From Bdellovibrionaceae bacterium UBA1609 (lineage in GTDB: Bacteria > Bdellovibrionota > Bdellovibrionia > Bdellovibrionales > UBA1609), in contig DCMZ01000003.1 in assembly GCA_002321895.1 (NCBI GenBank), forward strand, positions 186,001 through 250,000: a DNA stretch of 64,000 nucleotides, given 5' to 3'. How positions within the stretch are numbered: the stretch's first letter is position 1; the number at the start of each line of letters is the position of its first letter. Positions 8,169-16,902 of the stretch are shown one piece after another. The translations under genes and the position numbers were made by a program. The notes under the pieces are model-generated. The model was not told where the DNA came from, did not search any database, and saw nothing but the letters and a program-made list of their open reading frames with translations.

Positions 8169-9677
8169 CTAATTATCTTTTGTTGCATTGGTTTTAATCA
8201 TCCATTGTCGAATAAAGCGCAAATCTAACTCTTTTAATCCGTATAAAATAAACTCGCAGTCCACCTTACCCTCACTGATCTTGTTATTATAATTGCATAC
8301 TCCCTGCAAGGTTATCTCCTGCTTTGGATCATCTGGAAGCTGGAATCGAAATCTTCGAACATCTCCAATTCGAATCTCCCTATAATAGTGAAACGCCAGA
8401 TGTATTTCCGATACAGAATGAATTTCAATAGGCAAAGCTGTATCTATCTCAAAATCACCTTCTCGACACTTTCTTCCAAAATCTTGTCCCTCTTTAATTT
8501 TCCATTCCGGGAAAGCTTGTCGGAGCTTTCTAATAAAATAAAATCGATCCAGAGGATAAAAAAAGTGATCATCAAATCCATCCAACGCTTGCATTTTCTC
8601 AAATGAATTCACAAAACCGCTACTACTTATAAATAACTTCTTGCGCTTATCGGCAGAAACTTCTTCATAAACTTTATGTAATTCTGAATCCTCACTAAGA
8701 ACAGACTCAAACAGCATCCAACCATCTAAGTCTCCATTGGACTTTACTTTTTCATACTCTTCCATACTGGAAACATGAACCACCTTCACACTGTCATATC
8801 TCTCCGAGATATATTGAGTCGCATTGGAAACAAGTCCGTCATCCGTGCAAACCACCGCCAAAATCGATTGTGCTTTGGAGCTACTCGCTTTGTCGAAAGC
8901 CATTTCATAGCTATCTGAGGCTTGTAAAATATCTTTTCGGATTGCATTGAGATGATCTTGCGACACACCAAAGAAACTAAAAGAGCTTTCAAAAAGACCG
9001 TTTTCTTGAGGCCTATTGGTGTAGCATTGCGCAAAGACAAAGTGATTGGGCGGATCTCCAAAAACCTTACCTAAATATTTTGCCTTTCGACCCACGGCAA
9101 TTTCTCTCTTAGATAAAGTCCTAAACCCCAACTCCGTCAGTCTTTTAATATGAACCGACTTGAGCATCTCAATTTCGACCGAACATTTATGAGTGTAAAG
9201 ATCCGTACTAATTGGCGCATTCCCATCAAACGCCGCTTTTATAAAACCTTTTAATGTCATTGGATCAAAGGGAGTAACTATCAAATTACGAATATATGGA
9301 CTTAGAAACTTCTTCATCTCCACATCTTCGGGAGTGGAATCTGTCAAAAGAAAGCCGGGGGGATTTTCCTCGTCCCCCAAAGGGGTATTAAGGAGCATCT
9401 TTTGCATTTTCTCAAAAATGCCTACATCTAAATGGGCAATCGACTCCACATCTAAAACGAATAGTCTAATTTTGAAGCTATCAGGTTTGTCGCCGGAAAA
9501 ATATTTTTCCACCTCTTCCTCTTCAAAGGAATCATTTAAAAATTTTTTAATGATTTGCGCGGCCTCACCGGTGTCCTTAATTCTCAAACAAAGCAGATCC
9601 GAGCTATAGGCAACTATAGCCTGCTCCAATTCATGGAAAATTTGATCTGAAGGCTGTACAACAAAAACAATTTCCAA
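8169..9677 (-). CDS. Protein with two receiver-like and two PilZ-like regions
   Basis: The 502-residue cytoplasmic protein appears to be built twice from the same pair. A receiver-like alpha/beta region spans about 1-150, with IRLFVLDVES at the expected beta-3 position. A beta-rich region follows at about 155-255. A second receiver-like region spans about 268-388, where the beta-3 segment reads GWMLFESV without Asp. A PilZ-like beta region closes at about 395-490 (ALPIEIHSVSEIHLAFHYYREIRIGD in adjacent pieces). PilZ domains bind cyclic di-GMP, but the RxxxR motif is not clear here, so binding is doubtful. It converges on the radical SAM gene 14 bases away and is followed upstream by the scramblase-like gene in the same direction. 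Confidence 0.55.
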   Translation of the reverse strand: MEIVFVVQPSDQIFHELEQAIVAYSSDLLCLRIKDTGEAAQIIKKFLNDSFEEEEVEKYFSGDKPDSFKIRLFVLDVESIAHLDVGIFEKMQKMLLNTPLGDEENPPGFLLTDSTPEDVEMKKFLSPYIRNLIVTPFDPMTLKGFIKAAFDGNAPISTDLYTHKCSVEIEMLKSVHIKRLTELGFRTLSKREIAVGRKAKYLGKVFGDPPNHFVFAQCYTNRPQENGLFESSFSFFGVSQDHLNAIRKDILQASDSYEMAFDKASSSKAQSILAVVCTDDGLVSNATQYISERYDSVKVVHVSSMEEYEKVKSNGDLDGWMLFESVLSEDSELHKVYEEVSADKRKKLFISSSGFVNSFEKMQALDGFDDHFFYPLDRFYFIRKLRQAFPEWKIKEGQDFGRKCREGDFEIDTALPIEIHSVSEIHLAFHYYREIRIGDVRRFRFQLPDDPKQEITLQGVCNYNNKISEGKVDCEFILYGLKELDLRFIRQWMIKTNATKDN

Positions 9678-9700
9678 AACGGATTTATCCTTACATGAAA

Positions 9701-10387
9701 TTAATGTCTATTTGAATTGTCTTCAAAAAAGTCAAAATCTACGCTTATGGCCGCACAAAAAACTATTACTTTTTTAAGAGTATCCCATTCCGAATAGCTA
9801 AGGTCCACACCGAAACTATCAGAATCAGTGAACACTTCCTTGAAAACTCCCGTCCACTTCTTCGAAATGGATCCGATTTCTTTTCCTCGTACATCAAATA
9901 TCTTAAAAGTCCAAATCCGCCAAATTGGCGCATTAATTTGCGCGAAAACCATTTGGTTAAAGTCCATTAAATCATATTTTTTTCTTAGCAATCCGAATCG
10001 TCTATGAATACTTCCGATTCTCGTACCATGTGAATCCGAGATAAAAAGATCCGAAAACATCCAAAAAAATTTCCTCTCTAACCGAAGAATGGGAACATTT
10101 GATTTATTGTAGACAGTGATTTTAAAAGGCCTATGTGATCTAAAAACGGTTCGATTTAAGAAACCCCAGAATCCACCAGATTCTTCGATAACCGCCCCAT
10201 GATATTGCCCTGAAGAAGTTAGGATTTCATACTTATTTTTTGTTTCAAAGTTTAGAATCAACTCGCCCATTTCAAGCTTTTGTTTAAGAAAAAGCTGCCC
10301 CTGTCCAGCAACAATGCTGGATATGGCTTCAATAGATTTCTCATCAGGTCTTCGTATTCTCATTGAATGTGGCGAATAATTTCTCAT
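9701..10387 (-). CDS. Phospholipid scramblase-like (LURP-one type) protein
   Basis: The 228-residue protein resembles the scramblase/LURP-one beta-barrel family. It has repeated beta-strand pairs such as NKYEILTSSGQYHGAVIEE, RPFKITVYNKSNVPILRLER, RIGSIHRRFGLLRKKYDLMD and IGSISKKWTGVFKEVFTDS ending in FGVDL, the usual order in this family. No transmembrane helix stands out except a weakly hydrophobic KKVIVFCAAISV near the end. Eukaryotic members move lipids between leaflets or bind lipids; the bacterial role is not established. It is probably co-transcribed with the receiver/PilZ-like gene 23 bases downstream. A later Met (10363) is a possible start. Confidence 0.65.
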   Translation of the reverse strand: MRNYSPHSMRIRRPDEKSIEAISSIVAGQGQLFLKQKLEMGELILNFETKNKYEILTSSGQYHGAVIEESGGFWGFLNRTVFRSHRPFKITVYNKSNVPILRLERKFFWMFSDLFISDSHGTRIGSIHRRFGLLRKKYDLMDFNQMVFAQINAPIWRIWTFKIFDVRGKEIGSISKKWTGVFKEVFTDSDSFGVDLSYSEWDTLKKVIVFCAAISVDFDFFEDNSNRH

Positions 10388-10490
10388 ACTTCATTCTAGC
10401 TTTCCTCAAAAACCTGTCTAGTCCAATTTTATCTATAGGAATTGACCTGACACCCTCTCTCTACAAGACTCAAAGGTTAAGGGGGGTTCA

Positions 10491-11918
10491 ATGATGTTCA
10501 GTCGACTTTTCATTGTAATCTTCATCTTCTATTCCAGAGTAGTGTTAGCAGGACCACTTGAATCTCAGATCAATCAGTTGATCAACCAATCCAACCTCCC
10601 CACCGATAACTTAGGACTCATCATTAGTAAGGTTTCTGACGGAAACTTTGAGCCCGTATTCTCTCTCAATTCAAATCAACTCTTTATCCCTGCATCCGTC
10701 ACTAAGTTGGTAACAGCCACCGCCGTTTTGGATAACATGGATCTAACCACACGGTTTAATACTCAACTTTTCATTAACGGCAGCGTTGAGGGAGATCTTC
10801 TGCATGGTGATGTCATTTTAAAGGGAGGTGGAGATCCCAGTTTCATTTCAGAAAGCCTTTGGAATCTAACTAACAATTTCTATAGAAGTGGAATACGAGA
10901 AATCAACGGCAACATCATCGTTGATGAATCTGTTTTCGATGATGAGTATATTGATAGCGGCCGTGAGCCCGCAAACACTGACGCCGCCTATGCAGCCCCT
11001 TTGAATGGAGCTATGTTAAATTGGAACAGCTCTGGAATTTTTGTAAGACCTGGCGCTCATCCCGACCAACCCACTTTGGTATACACAGATCCCGATTCAG
11101 AATATTTCGAGATCGACAATCAATCGACAACGGTAAGAGGAGATCGCTCAAATATTTCAGTTCGAAGAACGAGCGGTGATTTTTTTGACAAGGTCGTTAT
11201 CAGGGGTACCATAGGAGTCGATGCCTCCGAAGTGGTTAGATATAGATCCATCACAAAGCCCTATCTCTGGATAGGAACTCAGCTTAAAACATTTTTATCC
11301 CGAAGAGGTATCCGCGTTAATGGGGAAGTCATTAAAGGAATAAATCCAGAGTCTTCACTATCAATCGCACAGGTCTCAAGCGCCTCACTCTTTGAAATCG
11401 TCAAAGACCTATTGAAGTTTTCCAACAACTTAATCGCTGAAGCATTGACCAAGCAATTGGCTGTTTTCTCAGGTGAATCCCCGGCCACTATGCAAACAGG
11501 CCTTGATGTCATTCGCGATTTTCTCTTTGAAATAGGTGTATCTGATGCCGACTACTCTATATCCAATTCCGCTGGCTTGAGTCGGCGGAATAGATTCACC
11601 CCTGATTCTATACATTTCCTACTTAAACATATTAAAAGTCGTTCAGATATCTCCCCAGAGATCATTGCAGCACTTCCCATAGCAGGGGTAAATGGAACCC
11701 TTAAGAAAAGGATGCAAGACTCCCCAGCAAGAGGGTATGTCAGAGCTAAAACAGGTACCCTTACGGGAGTTGTAGGACTGGCCGGATTCGTAAAGACCGC
11801 GCATCAAGATGAGTTTATCTTTTGCTATTTCTTTAATGGAAATACACGGTATCGAGCTCGCGCCACCCACCTGTTTGATGATATTGGTGAAGCTCTCTAT
11901 CTCAGCGAACATTATTAA
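10491..11918 (+). CDS. dacB: D-alanyl-D-alanine carboxypeptidase/endopeptidase, PBP4 (DacB) family
   Basis: The 475-residue periplasmic peptidoglycan peptidase has a signal peptide at residues 1-20 (cleavage after VLA). It carries the three penicillin-binding signatures in order: S69-V-T-K72, S311-N-N313 and K420-T-G422. The long stretch between the first two motifs is the PBP4-type insert. These S13-family enzymes trim pentapeptides and cut D-Ala-mDAP cross-links during cell-wall remodelling. The start is preceded by AAGGGGGG; two adjacent ATGs are possible. The gene faces the scramblase-like gene across a 103-base divergent region and converges on the anti-sigma gene. Confidence 0.95.
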   Translation: MMFSRLFIVIFIFYSRVVLAGPLESQINQLINQSNLPTDNLGLIISKVSDGNFEPVFSLNSNQLFIPASVTKLVTATAVLDNMDLTTRFNTQLFINGSVEGDLLHGDVILKGGGDPSFISESLWNLTNNFYRSGIREINGNIIVDESVFDDEYIDSGREPANTDAAYAAPLNGAMLNWNSSGIFVRPGAHPDQPTLVYTDPDSEYFEIDNQSTTVRGDRSNISVRRTSGDFFDKVVIRGTIGVDASEVVRYRSITKPYLWIGTQLKTFLSRRGIRVNGEVIKGINPESSLSIAQVSSASLFEIVKDLLKFSNNLIAEALTKQLAVFSGESPATMQTGLDVIRDFLFEIGVSDADYSISNSAGLSRRNRFTPDSIHFLLKHIKSRSDISPEIIAALPIAGVNGTLKKRMQDSPARGYVRAKTGTLTGVVGLAGFVKTAHQDEFIFCYFFNGNTRYRARATHLFDDIGEALYLSEHY

Positions 11919-11926
11919 TTGAAAAA

Positions 11927-12892
11927 TTAATTTTCACTCTTTAAAAACATAGATCCTGTAGGTGTCTCAGAACCACCCTTTGGCTCTAGTGTGATTTCAA
12001 ATGAGTCTATGCTTTCAGGCTTTGATTCTGGCAGCTCTGCAATTGGATGAAAATGGCCTTGCCCCTCTTGAACGCCGAACAATATTACGTTTATCGAGCT
12101 ATCCTCACCCTTTCTATTTAACCATAGTTGATACTGTTTGTCCGGGTTTGTCGGTGCTAAACCGATGACTTGAAGCACACCTTTTTTGGTGTCCGGATTC
12201 CAAAATACTTTCCCCATACTTATTGATTGATCAGCGGATCCTTTTAAATCTACAATTTCTAATCCGGGCTGCCCCAGAAACTCCAAAACCTTCTTTTCAT
12301 ATGAGTTCACGGCTTCAAGATATTTCAATTTTGTCGTCTGTGATTTCATTCTATTTTGAAGCGTATCTACTTGCTCCTGCAATGTATTTAATTGAAGTTC
12401 CTGCTCCGAAGCTTGGAAGAACTGAAATCCATTCAACGCTAATAACACCACCACCACGGCCACTAATATACCCGTCGCCGGCGAAAACTTTCGATCTAAC
12501 TTGAATTTAACCGGCTCCGACTGATCAGACATCTTATCTTTTTTCGAAAACCTTGCTTTAACTCTAGTAAAGAACCGTTGCATCTTAAATTTCATACTCG
12601 CCTTTTCTTTGGCCTCTTCCTCAATTTTTTCCGCTTCGAACCCAGCAAATGTAGCTTCGCTAATTTGGGCCATTATTTTTTCGAAAACTTGAGCTGACGG
12701 CTCCTGCCAATCTATTGCTCCGGATAGTAAGTTCGCTGAACGATAAAACATTTGATATGTTTCTAAAAATTTTGCTTCTCCACTATCTAAGGCCTGATAA
12801 AAGGTTTCAATATCCTTTGTATCGGCCAAAGAACCCATAACATAGAGAGCGCAAAGCTCTTCAAACTGTTCAAGCTCCAACTGGACCCCCAT
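11927..12892 (-). CDS. Anti-sigma factor, RskA-like, membrane bound
   Basis: This 321-residue protein partners the ECF sigma factor encoded just upstream. The N-terminal 60 residues (FEELCALYVMGSLAD...) form a zinc-less anti-sigma domain like that of RskA. A single transmembrane helix lies near residues 139-158 (GILVAVVVVLLALNGF). A periplasmic coiled coil follows, then an RskA-type domain with WNPDTKKGVLQVIGLAP and PDKQYQLWL. In this family, proteolysis of the membrane-bound inhibitor releases the sigma factor. The start lies inside the sigma gene (23-base overlap), so the two are coupled and made in fixed ratio. Confidence 0.88.
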   Translation of the reverse strand: MGVQLELEQFEELCALYVMGSLADTKDIETFYQALDSGEAKFLETYQMFYRSANLLSGAIDWQEPSAQVFEKIMAQISEATFAGFEAEKIEEEAKEKASMKFKMQRFFTRVKARFSKKDKMSDQSEPVKFKLDRKFSPATGILVAVVVVLLALNGFQFFQASEQELQLNTLQEQVDTLQNRMKSQTTKLKYLEAVNSYEKKVLEFLGQPGLEIVDLKGSADQSISMGKVFWNPDTKKGVLQVIGLAPTNPDKQYQLWLNRKGEDSSINVILFGVQEGQGHFHPIAELPESKPESIDSFEITLEPKGGSETPTGSMFLKSEN

Positions 12893-13433
12893 TCATAAGG
12901 TCTGCAATTGTCTTGAGCGCTAAACGAGCAAGAGGCTTCACCGCTTCATTCTCAATCTTTAGCTCTTTCGCAATCTCCTTTTCAGATTTACCCATAAAAT
13001 AACCATATTGAAGTACATCTCTTTGATCTTCTGGCAACCCAAGTAAAGCCTCACGAATGATTTCCCTTTTTTCTTTTAACAGTGAAGTTACAATGGGTAG
13101 AGCCTCATTTTGAGGTAATCGATCCAGGAGTTCGTCCTCGTCAATAGTGATAGAATCCCTATTTGCTGAAACGGCTCTCATACGCTCAATAGCTCGGTTT
13201 CTAGTAAGTGCTATTAGCCATGAAAATGGACTACCCTTTTCTCCATCAAACAAATGGGCTTTCTCCCAAATGACCACAAACACCTCTTGCAAAACCTCTT
13301 CAGCAAGGGGTTGAGTCTTAACAATAGTTAAAATGCTACTAAACAATACTCCCGAATAGCGATGATAGAGTTCTGTCATTGCAGCCGAGTCTCGATCGGC
13401 AATTCTCTGCAATAGGATCTGTTCTTGATGAAT
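12870..13433 (-). CDS. ECF-type RNA polymerase sigma factor (SigK-like)
   Basis: The protein has about 187 residues. Region 2 is visible as AMTELYHRYSGVLFS ... AEEVLQEVFVVIWEKA ... SPFSWLIALTRNRAIE, and region 4 as LLGLPEDQRDVLQYGYFMGKSEKEIA followed by a recognition helix. I place the start at the ATT codon 13431-13433: GGAGG sits 6 bases before it, and the resulting N-terminus (HQEQILLQRIADRD) has the usual length for an ECF sigma factor. The nearest conventional start is TTG at 13454, which has no well-spaced ribosome-binding site. The sigma is presumably held by the co-encoded RskA-like protein; the inducing signal is unknown. Confidence 0.9.
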   Translation of the reverse strand: MHQEQILLQRIADRDSAAMTELYHRYSGVLFSSILTIVKTQPLAEEVLQEVFVVIWEKAHLFDGEKGSPFSWLIALTRNRAIERMRAVSANRDSITIDEDELLDRLPQNEALPIVTSLLKEKREIIREALLGLPEDQRDVLQYGYFMGKSEKEIAKELKIENEAVKPLARLALKTIADLMNGGPVGA

Positions 13434-13612
13434 AGCAAACCTCCACGAAATCAATCCCTATTTTCTCAGGTCCCTAATCCTTCCGTCACCCCTAGCAAGC
13501 CCCTTTTCGGACCTTGGTACTCAAAGGCATTCACTGCATTCGTGTAGGACAAATAAATTAGATTTCATTTGTATTAGGATTCTTAAGCGAAATCAATCAC
13601 TTGGACTTGGCT

Positions 13613-13978
13613 CTATTTTAGATGAAATTGAAATTCATCGTAGACATTGCTAATCGATCTTAGCTTTAAATTCAGTTGCCCTTGGCCTTTTGGTCTTTTG
13701 ATGACGTAGTAGTCATTTTCGGGTGTCATCACTAGCGTTTTAACCTCTGACCCTAAATACAAACTGGCTTCGATTCCATAAAGAGATTCTTTTATATCTA
13801 CGGTTTTATGGCCCACCACATAGACCTTCAAGGATGTATCACCAGGCACTAATTTCACTGAAAACAGCTGACCTTGCTGAGAAAACCCTGTAGCTGCTTC
13901 ATTCATTGAAGGCTGGGAATGAGCCGATAATAGATATAAATTTGTTATTATAAAAATTAATACGAACTTCATTCCCAT
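13613..13978 (-). CDS. Small exported protein, 121 residues
   Basis: A signal peptide covers about residues 1-21 (hydrophobic FVLIFIITNLYLLS, then AHS). The mature part is about 100 residues, probably all beta, without Cys. I do not recognise a family. It begins 10 bases after the di-heme cytochrome gene on the same strand and is probably expressed with it. The first ATG is kept; a second ATG two codons later is equally possible. Confidence 0.7.
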   Translation of the reverse strand: MGMKFVLIFIITNLYLLSAHSQPSMNEAATGFSQQGQLFSVKLVPGDTSLKVYVVGHKTVDIKESLYGIEASLYLGSEVKTLVMTPENDYYVIKRPKGQGQLNLKLRSISNVYDEFQFHLK

Positions 13979-13987
13979 TCTCGTTTC

Positions 13988-14836
13988 TTAATTAAAGGGG
14001 CTAAACTCAATGGACCCATTGTCCTCAGAACCAGAAGTTCCATCCATCCCGTGGCAGGCAAAACAAGTAGAAGTCACTTGATTCATATGTTGAACCACTT
14101 CTAAATCTTCACTTCTTGATAGAATCTCAATTTTTTCTGCACGTTGAATAATTTCAGAAAAAAGCTGAATGCTATCTTCTCCATGAGTCATGTTTCTATC
14201 TTTTAAATCTTTGGCCACCCTGCCCAACTCATTCGCTACGGAAATGATAGTTGCAAAATTGAAGTTTTGTAACTGAGTCGCTGAATAGAAGTAATCCACA
14301 GCTGAAAGCATTGCGAACATATTTTTACAAACATACGGGCTTCTATCAGGTGCTGGAGTATTACAAGTCTCCACAATCATTGACCAATTTACTTTATAAA
14401 TCTGATCCCATCGATGGCCACTAGAAGGTTGTGCTGAATTATGACATCTCTGACAGGTACTTTGAATGTTGTTGGCATAGGTTAATGCTTCAACCCGCTC
14501 ATCCAATGCCGCCTCGGAAAGCTGCGCTGCCAGCGCTCGCACTTCATTTAAATCTTCAAGATGTCCGCTGTCAGATCTTTGAACTAAAAGATGAGAAACC
14601 ATGGATTCAATGTCTTCTCCCAAGTTTTTAAGCATCTCAAAATCCACACGCATCAAATCTCTTTGTTCTCCCAAAAGATGAACGTTGGATCGAAGGTGGC
14701 GCATCGTCTTACAAACAAGTGTATCCCGAAAAGGATCCGCACAATCAAACGGCATGGTTGGCATTTGATCATTTACGGCACCCATTAAAAAAAGACCCGA
14801 CAACACAAATAGAGTTGCTGTGATTAGTTTCTTCAT
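13988..14836 (-). CDS. Exported di-heme cytochrome c, tandem duplicated four-helix type
   Basis: The 282-residue protein has a signal peptide (residues 1-20) and two c-heme motifs, C128-Q-R-C131-H and C258-F-A-C261-H. The protein is an internal duplication. Each half begins with a Cys pair (C32/C42 and C158/C170, in contexts LVCKTM and YVCKNM), continues through about 80 helical residues, and ends in STCxxCH. A heme motif at the C-terminal end of a helical bundle is typical of cytochrome c'/c-556 proteins, so this looks like two such domains fused. The extra Cys pairs may form disulfides. I chose the ATG at 14836, preceded by GGGGGTAAG, rather than the TTG four codons earlier. Electron transfer in the periplasm is inferred. 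Confidence 0.85.
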   Translation of the reverse strand: MKKLITATLFVLSGLFLMGAVNDQMPTMPFDCADPFRDTLVCKTMRHLRSNVHLLGEQRDLMRVDFEMLKNLGEDIESMVSHLLVQRSDSGHLEDLNEVRALAAQLSEAALDERVEALTYANNIQSTCQRCHNSAQPSSGHRWDQIYKVNWSMIVETCNTPAPDRSPYVCKNMFAMLSAVDYFYSATQLQNFNFATIISVANELGRVAKDLKDRNMTHGEDSIQLFSEIIQRAEKIEILSRSEDLEVVQHMNQVTSTCFACHGMDGTSGSEDNGSIEFSPFN

Positions 14837-14972
14837 TCTTACCCCCAAAAGTATGCCCTGTTGTAACTCTTTTCATTTAGTTCGCAAGGCTAAATTGACA
14901 AAATATTGAGAACTACTTTATTGGGTCACAAAGTCAGTGGTTGATTTTAAGTTTGAGACTTTCTGACCGGAA

Positions 14973-15896
14973 TTACTCCATATTAACAATGAAATAGCCC
15001 TCGTACTCATCCCGTAACACTTTTCGTGCCATGACTTCTGGCATTGATAAAAACGCCGTGGAAAGCAGATCACAAGTGGAAGCCTTGGGCCCTACCACTG
15101 ACACAGTAGGTCTACTCGCGGGCTGCAATTTTATAGGGTCAATAACGTGATGCCATTTTCGATCCGCCGAGAAATAGTTGTGTTCACCACTGGAGGTTGA
15201 AAGGGACTGATTCATTAGGGTTAAGTTCTTTGTTCTACTTGTATCTAAATTGCGCACTACCACCTGCCAACCCTGCCCACGTATGGCGTTGCCATGAGCT
15301 CGAATGTTCCCTGAAAAGTTAATAAACCAATTTCTTTTTCCCCATAATTGAAGCCGATCCGCAACTTTGTCGACGGCATACCCTTTGGCCACTCCGTCTA
15401 AAGTCACCTTCATCTTTTTGTTTCGGAGATGTATCTCATTGCCTTCGACTGGAGATTTTCGGGGCATTGCCATGGCCTCAAGCAATCTTTCTCTTTCTCT
15501 TAGGCCATAACCGTCAAAACCTGATCCTCTTGTTTTCATTATCTCTAATGCAGGAAGAACCCCAATATTAAAATATCCTCGAGTCTTTGAATAAGCTCGA
15601 TGGGAAATATTTATTAACTCTTTAAAATCGTGGCTCGATACTTTTAGAAGCTTGTCTCTATTCAGACGACGAATCCCGGAGTTCTTTTGATAGAGACTCA
15701 ATTCGGCTTCTAGGTTATTTAGAAGAGCTTGTATTTCCGTCCAATGGGTTGGACTCAATTTTTCGTCGCAAGACTGAACCCACTTGATGTGAATAAACGT
15801 ACCCATCGACGGCAGAGTCTTTTCAACATAGCAATTCTGTGCCCCCTGAGCTGAACCAGCCCCAATAAGAAAGCACAAGGCTATTAAAAACTTCAT
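14973..15896 (-). CDS. apbE: FAD:protein FMN transferase (ApbE family), exported
   Basis: The 307-residue enzyme has a signal peptide (residues 1-18). It transfers FMN from FAD to a Thr of target proteins in the periplasm. Family marks are SMGTFIHI near residue 31, VTLDGVAKGYAVD (flavin-binding core), HHVIDP and a Mg-site region TCDLLSTAF, where many relatives have TADALSTA. The likely substrate is encoded two genes upstream (FMN-binding protein at 16366-16902). It begins 2 bases after the heme lipoprotein gene, and all genes back to 19991 point the same way with tiny gaps or overlaps. Confidence 0.92.
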   Translation of the reverse strand: MKFLIALCFLIGAGSAQGAQNCYVEKTLPSMGTFIHIKWVQSCDEKLSPTHWTEIQALLNNLEAELSLYQKNSGIRRLNRDKLLKVSSHDFKELINISHRAYSKTRGYFNIGVLPALEIMKTRGSGFDGYGLRERERLLEAMAMPRKSPVEGNEIHLRNKKMKVTLDGVAKGYAVDKVADRLQLWGKRNWFINFSGNIRAHGNAIRGQGWQVVVRNLDTSRTKNLTLMNQSLSTSSGEHNYFSADRKWHHVIDPIKLQPASRPTVSVVGPKASTCDLLSTAFLSMPEVMARKVLRDEYEGYFIVNME

Positions 15897-15898
15897 TG

Positions 15899-16369
15899 CT
15901 ACTGGTTACCCTCTAGAACAATCCACTCAGTGACTAAATCCAAGGCGCGATCACCCTCCCGCCAGATGGCTCGATGCCGGCTCCCTACTGATTTTGTGTA
16001 AAAGGAACTCCTATCCGGAAAACCCGGTACTATTCTACTTTTAGCATCATTGTAGCTTTGTATTTTTCGAGGATGGCACATCATACAGTCCGCTTCCACC
16101 AATGGCTTTATGTTGGACTGATAAAACTCTTCTGGAGTTAAGGAAGGCTCTTCGACTGGCGGATCATCTATAGAAGGATCTTCATCCCCCGGGAAATCGC
16201 CAATAGGCTCTGGATTGATATCTTCACCCCCAGGGTTTTGATTTTTTCTCGAGTCCGGCTTCTCATCCTCGATAACTTCCTTTTTAGTCACATCGCCTCG
16301 ATCGAAAGGCCCATGCACTGAACAACCAGCTAGTAAAAAACCTATTATGATCAAGAATGAAGGCTTCAT
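15899..16369 (-). CDS. Lipoprotein with one c-type heme motif
   Basis: The 156-residue protein has a lipoprotein signal ending in LLAGC16, then about 60 residues of Pro-, Asp- and Glu-rich linker (residues 20-78). A small cytochrome-like domain carries C95-M-M-C98-H99. After the heme motif comes RIVPGFPDRSSFY, a pattern seen in single-heme cytochrome domains, but no clear distal Met; His in SRHRAIW could serve. The acidic tether would let the heme reach away from the membrane. It overlaps the FMN-binding gene by 4 bases. An electron-shuttle role beside ApbE and its substrate is inference. Confidence 0.85.
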   Translation of the reverse strand: MKPSFLIIIGFLLAGCSVHGPFDRGDVTKKEVIEDEKPDSRKNQNPGGEDINPEPIGDFPGDEDPSIDDPPVEEPSLTPEEFYQSNIKPLVEADCMMCHPRKIQSYNDAKSRIVPGFPDRSSFYTKSVGSRHRAIWREGDRALDLVTEWIVLEGNQ

Positions 16370-16902
16370 AACTTTTCCTTTACAAACTCACTAAAAAAGT
16401 AAGAAGCCTTTCTTACTCCTTCGGAAATGTATTCCGAAGTATAAGTAGCCCCACTGACCCCATGAATTTCTTGTCCTGGATAGACTTTATTCTTAGAATG
16501 GGACTTTCCTATGAATTGGTCTAAAAAGCCCCGTTCCTTGGCTTTTTGTCCTCTATCTTCGTTAAACTCTAATAGCTCTATTGCGCTGACCAGACCCTCA
16601 CGGGAAAAACATACACCAATTTGCATAGGTCCCTCTTTACCTCTTTGAGGAATAACGGTACAGGCGCTTTCAATTTTATCTTCATCGGACTTTCCAAAAT
16701 AGAAGGCCACTGAACTGTCCTCCGCATTCTCTGCCAACGCCTGCATTCTTTCTTTTTGCTTGCCGTCCACCTTAAATTTTTCTTGAGTCAACTTTTTGTA
16801 ACTGGATAAGTTATTTTTAAGAAAAGACTTTTTTGACATCAATTGCTCTGCCAACACAGGCAATGATAGAAAAATTAATAACACCCCAATATATCTAAAC
16901 AC
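16366..16902 (-). CDS. FMN-binding domain protein, probable covalent flavoprotein
   Basis: The 178-residue exported protein has a signal peptide at residues 1-18. Its C-terminal half is an FMN-binding domain of the type in RnfG/NqrC. The flavinylation motif is S150-G-A-T153 within HGVSGATYTSEYIS, and Thr153 is the expected attachment residue. The upstream segment PGQEIHGVSGAT matches the family pattern. ApbE, which makes this bond, is encoded two genes downstream. It is much shorter than RnfG and lacks its N-terminal cytoplasmic/membrane arrangement, so it is likely a stand-alone periplasmic electron carrier. It overlaps both neighbours (8 and 4 bases). Confidence 0.9.
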   Translation of the reverse strand: MFRYIGVLLIFLSLPVLAEQLMSKKSFLKNNLSSYKKLTQEKFKVDGKQKERMQALAENAEDSSVAFYFGKSDEDKIESACTVIPQRGKEGPMQIGVCFSREGLVSAIELLEFNEDRGQKAKERGFLDQFIGKSHSKNKVYPGQEIHGVSGATYTSEYISEGVRKASYFFSEFVKEKL

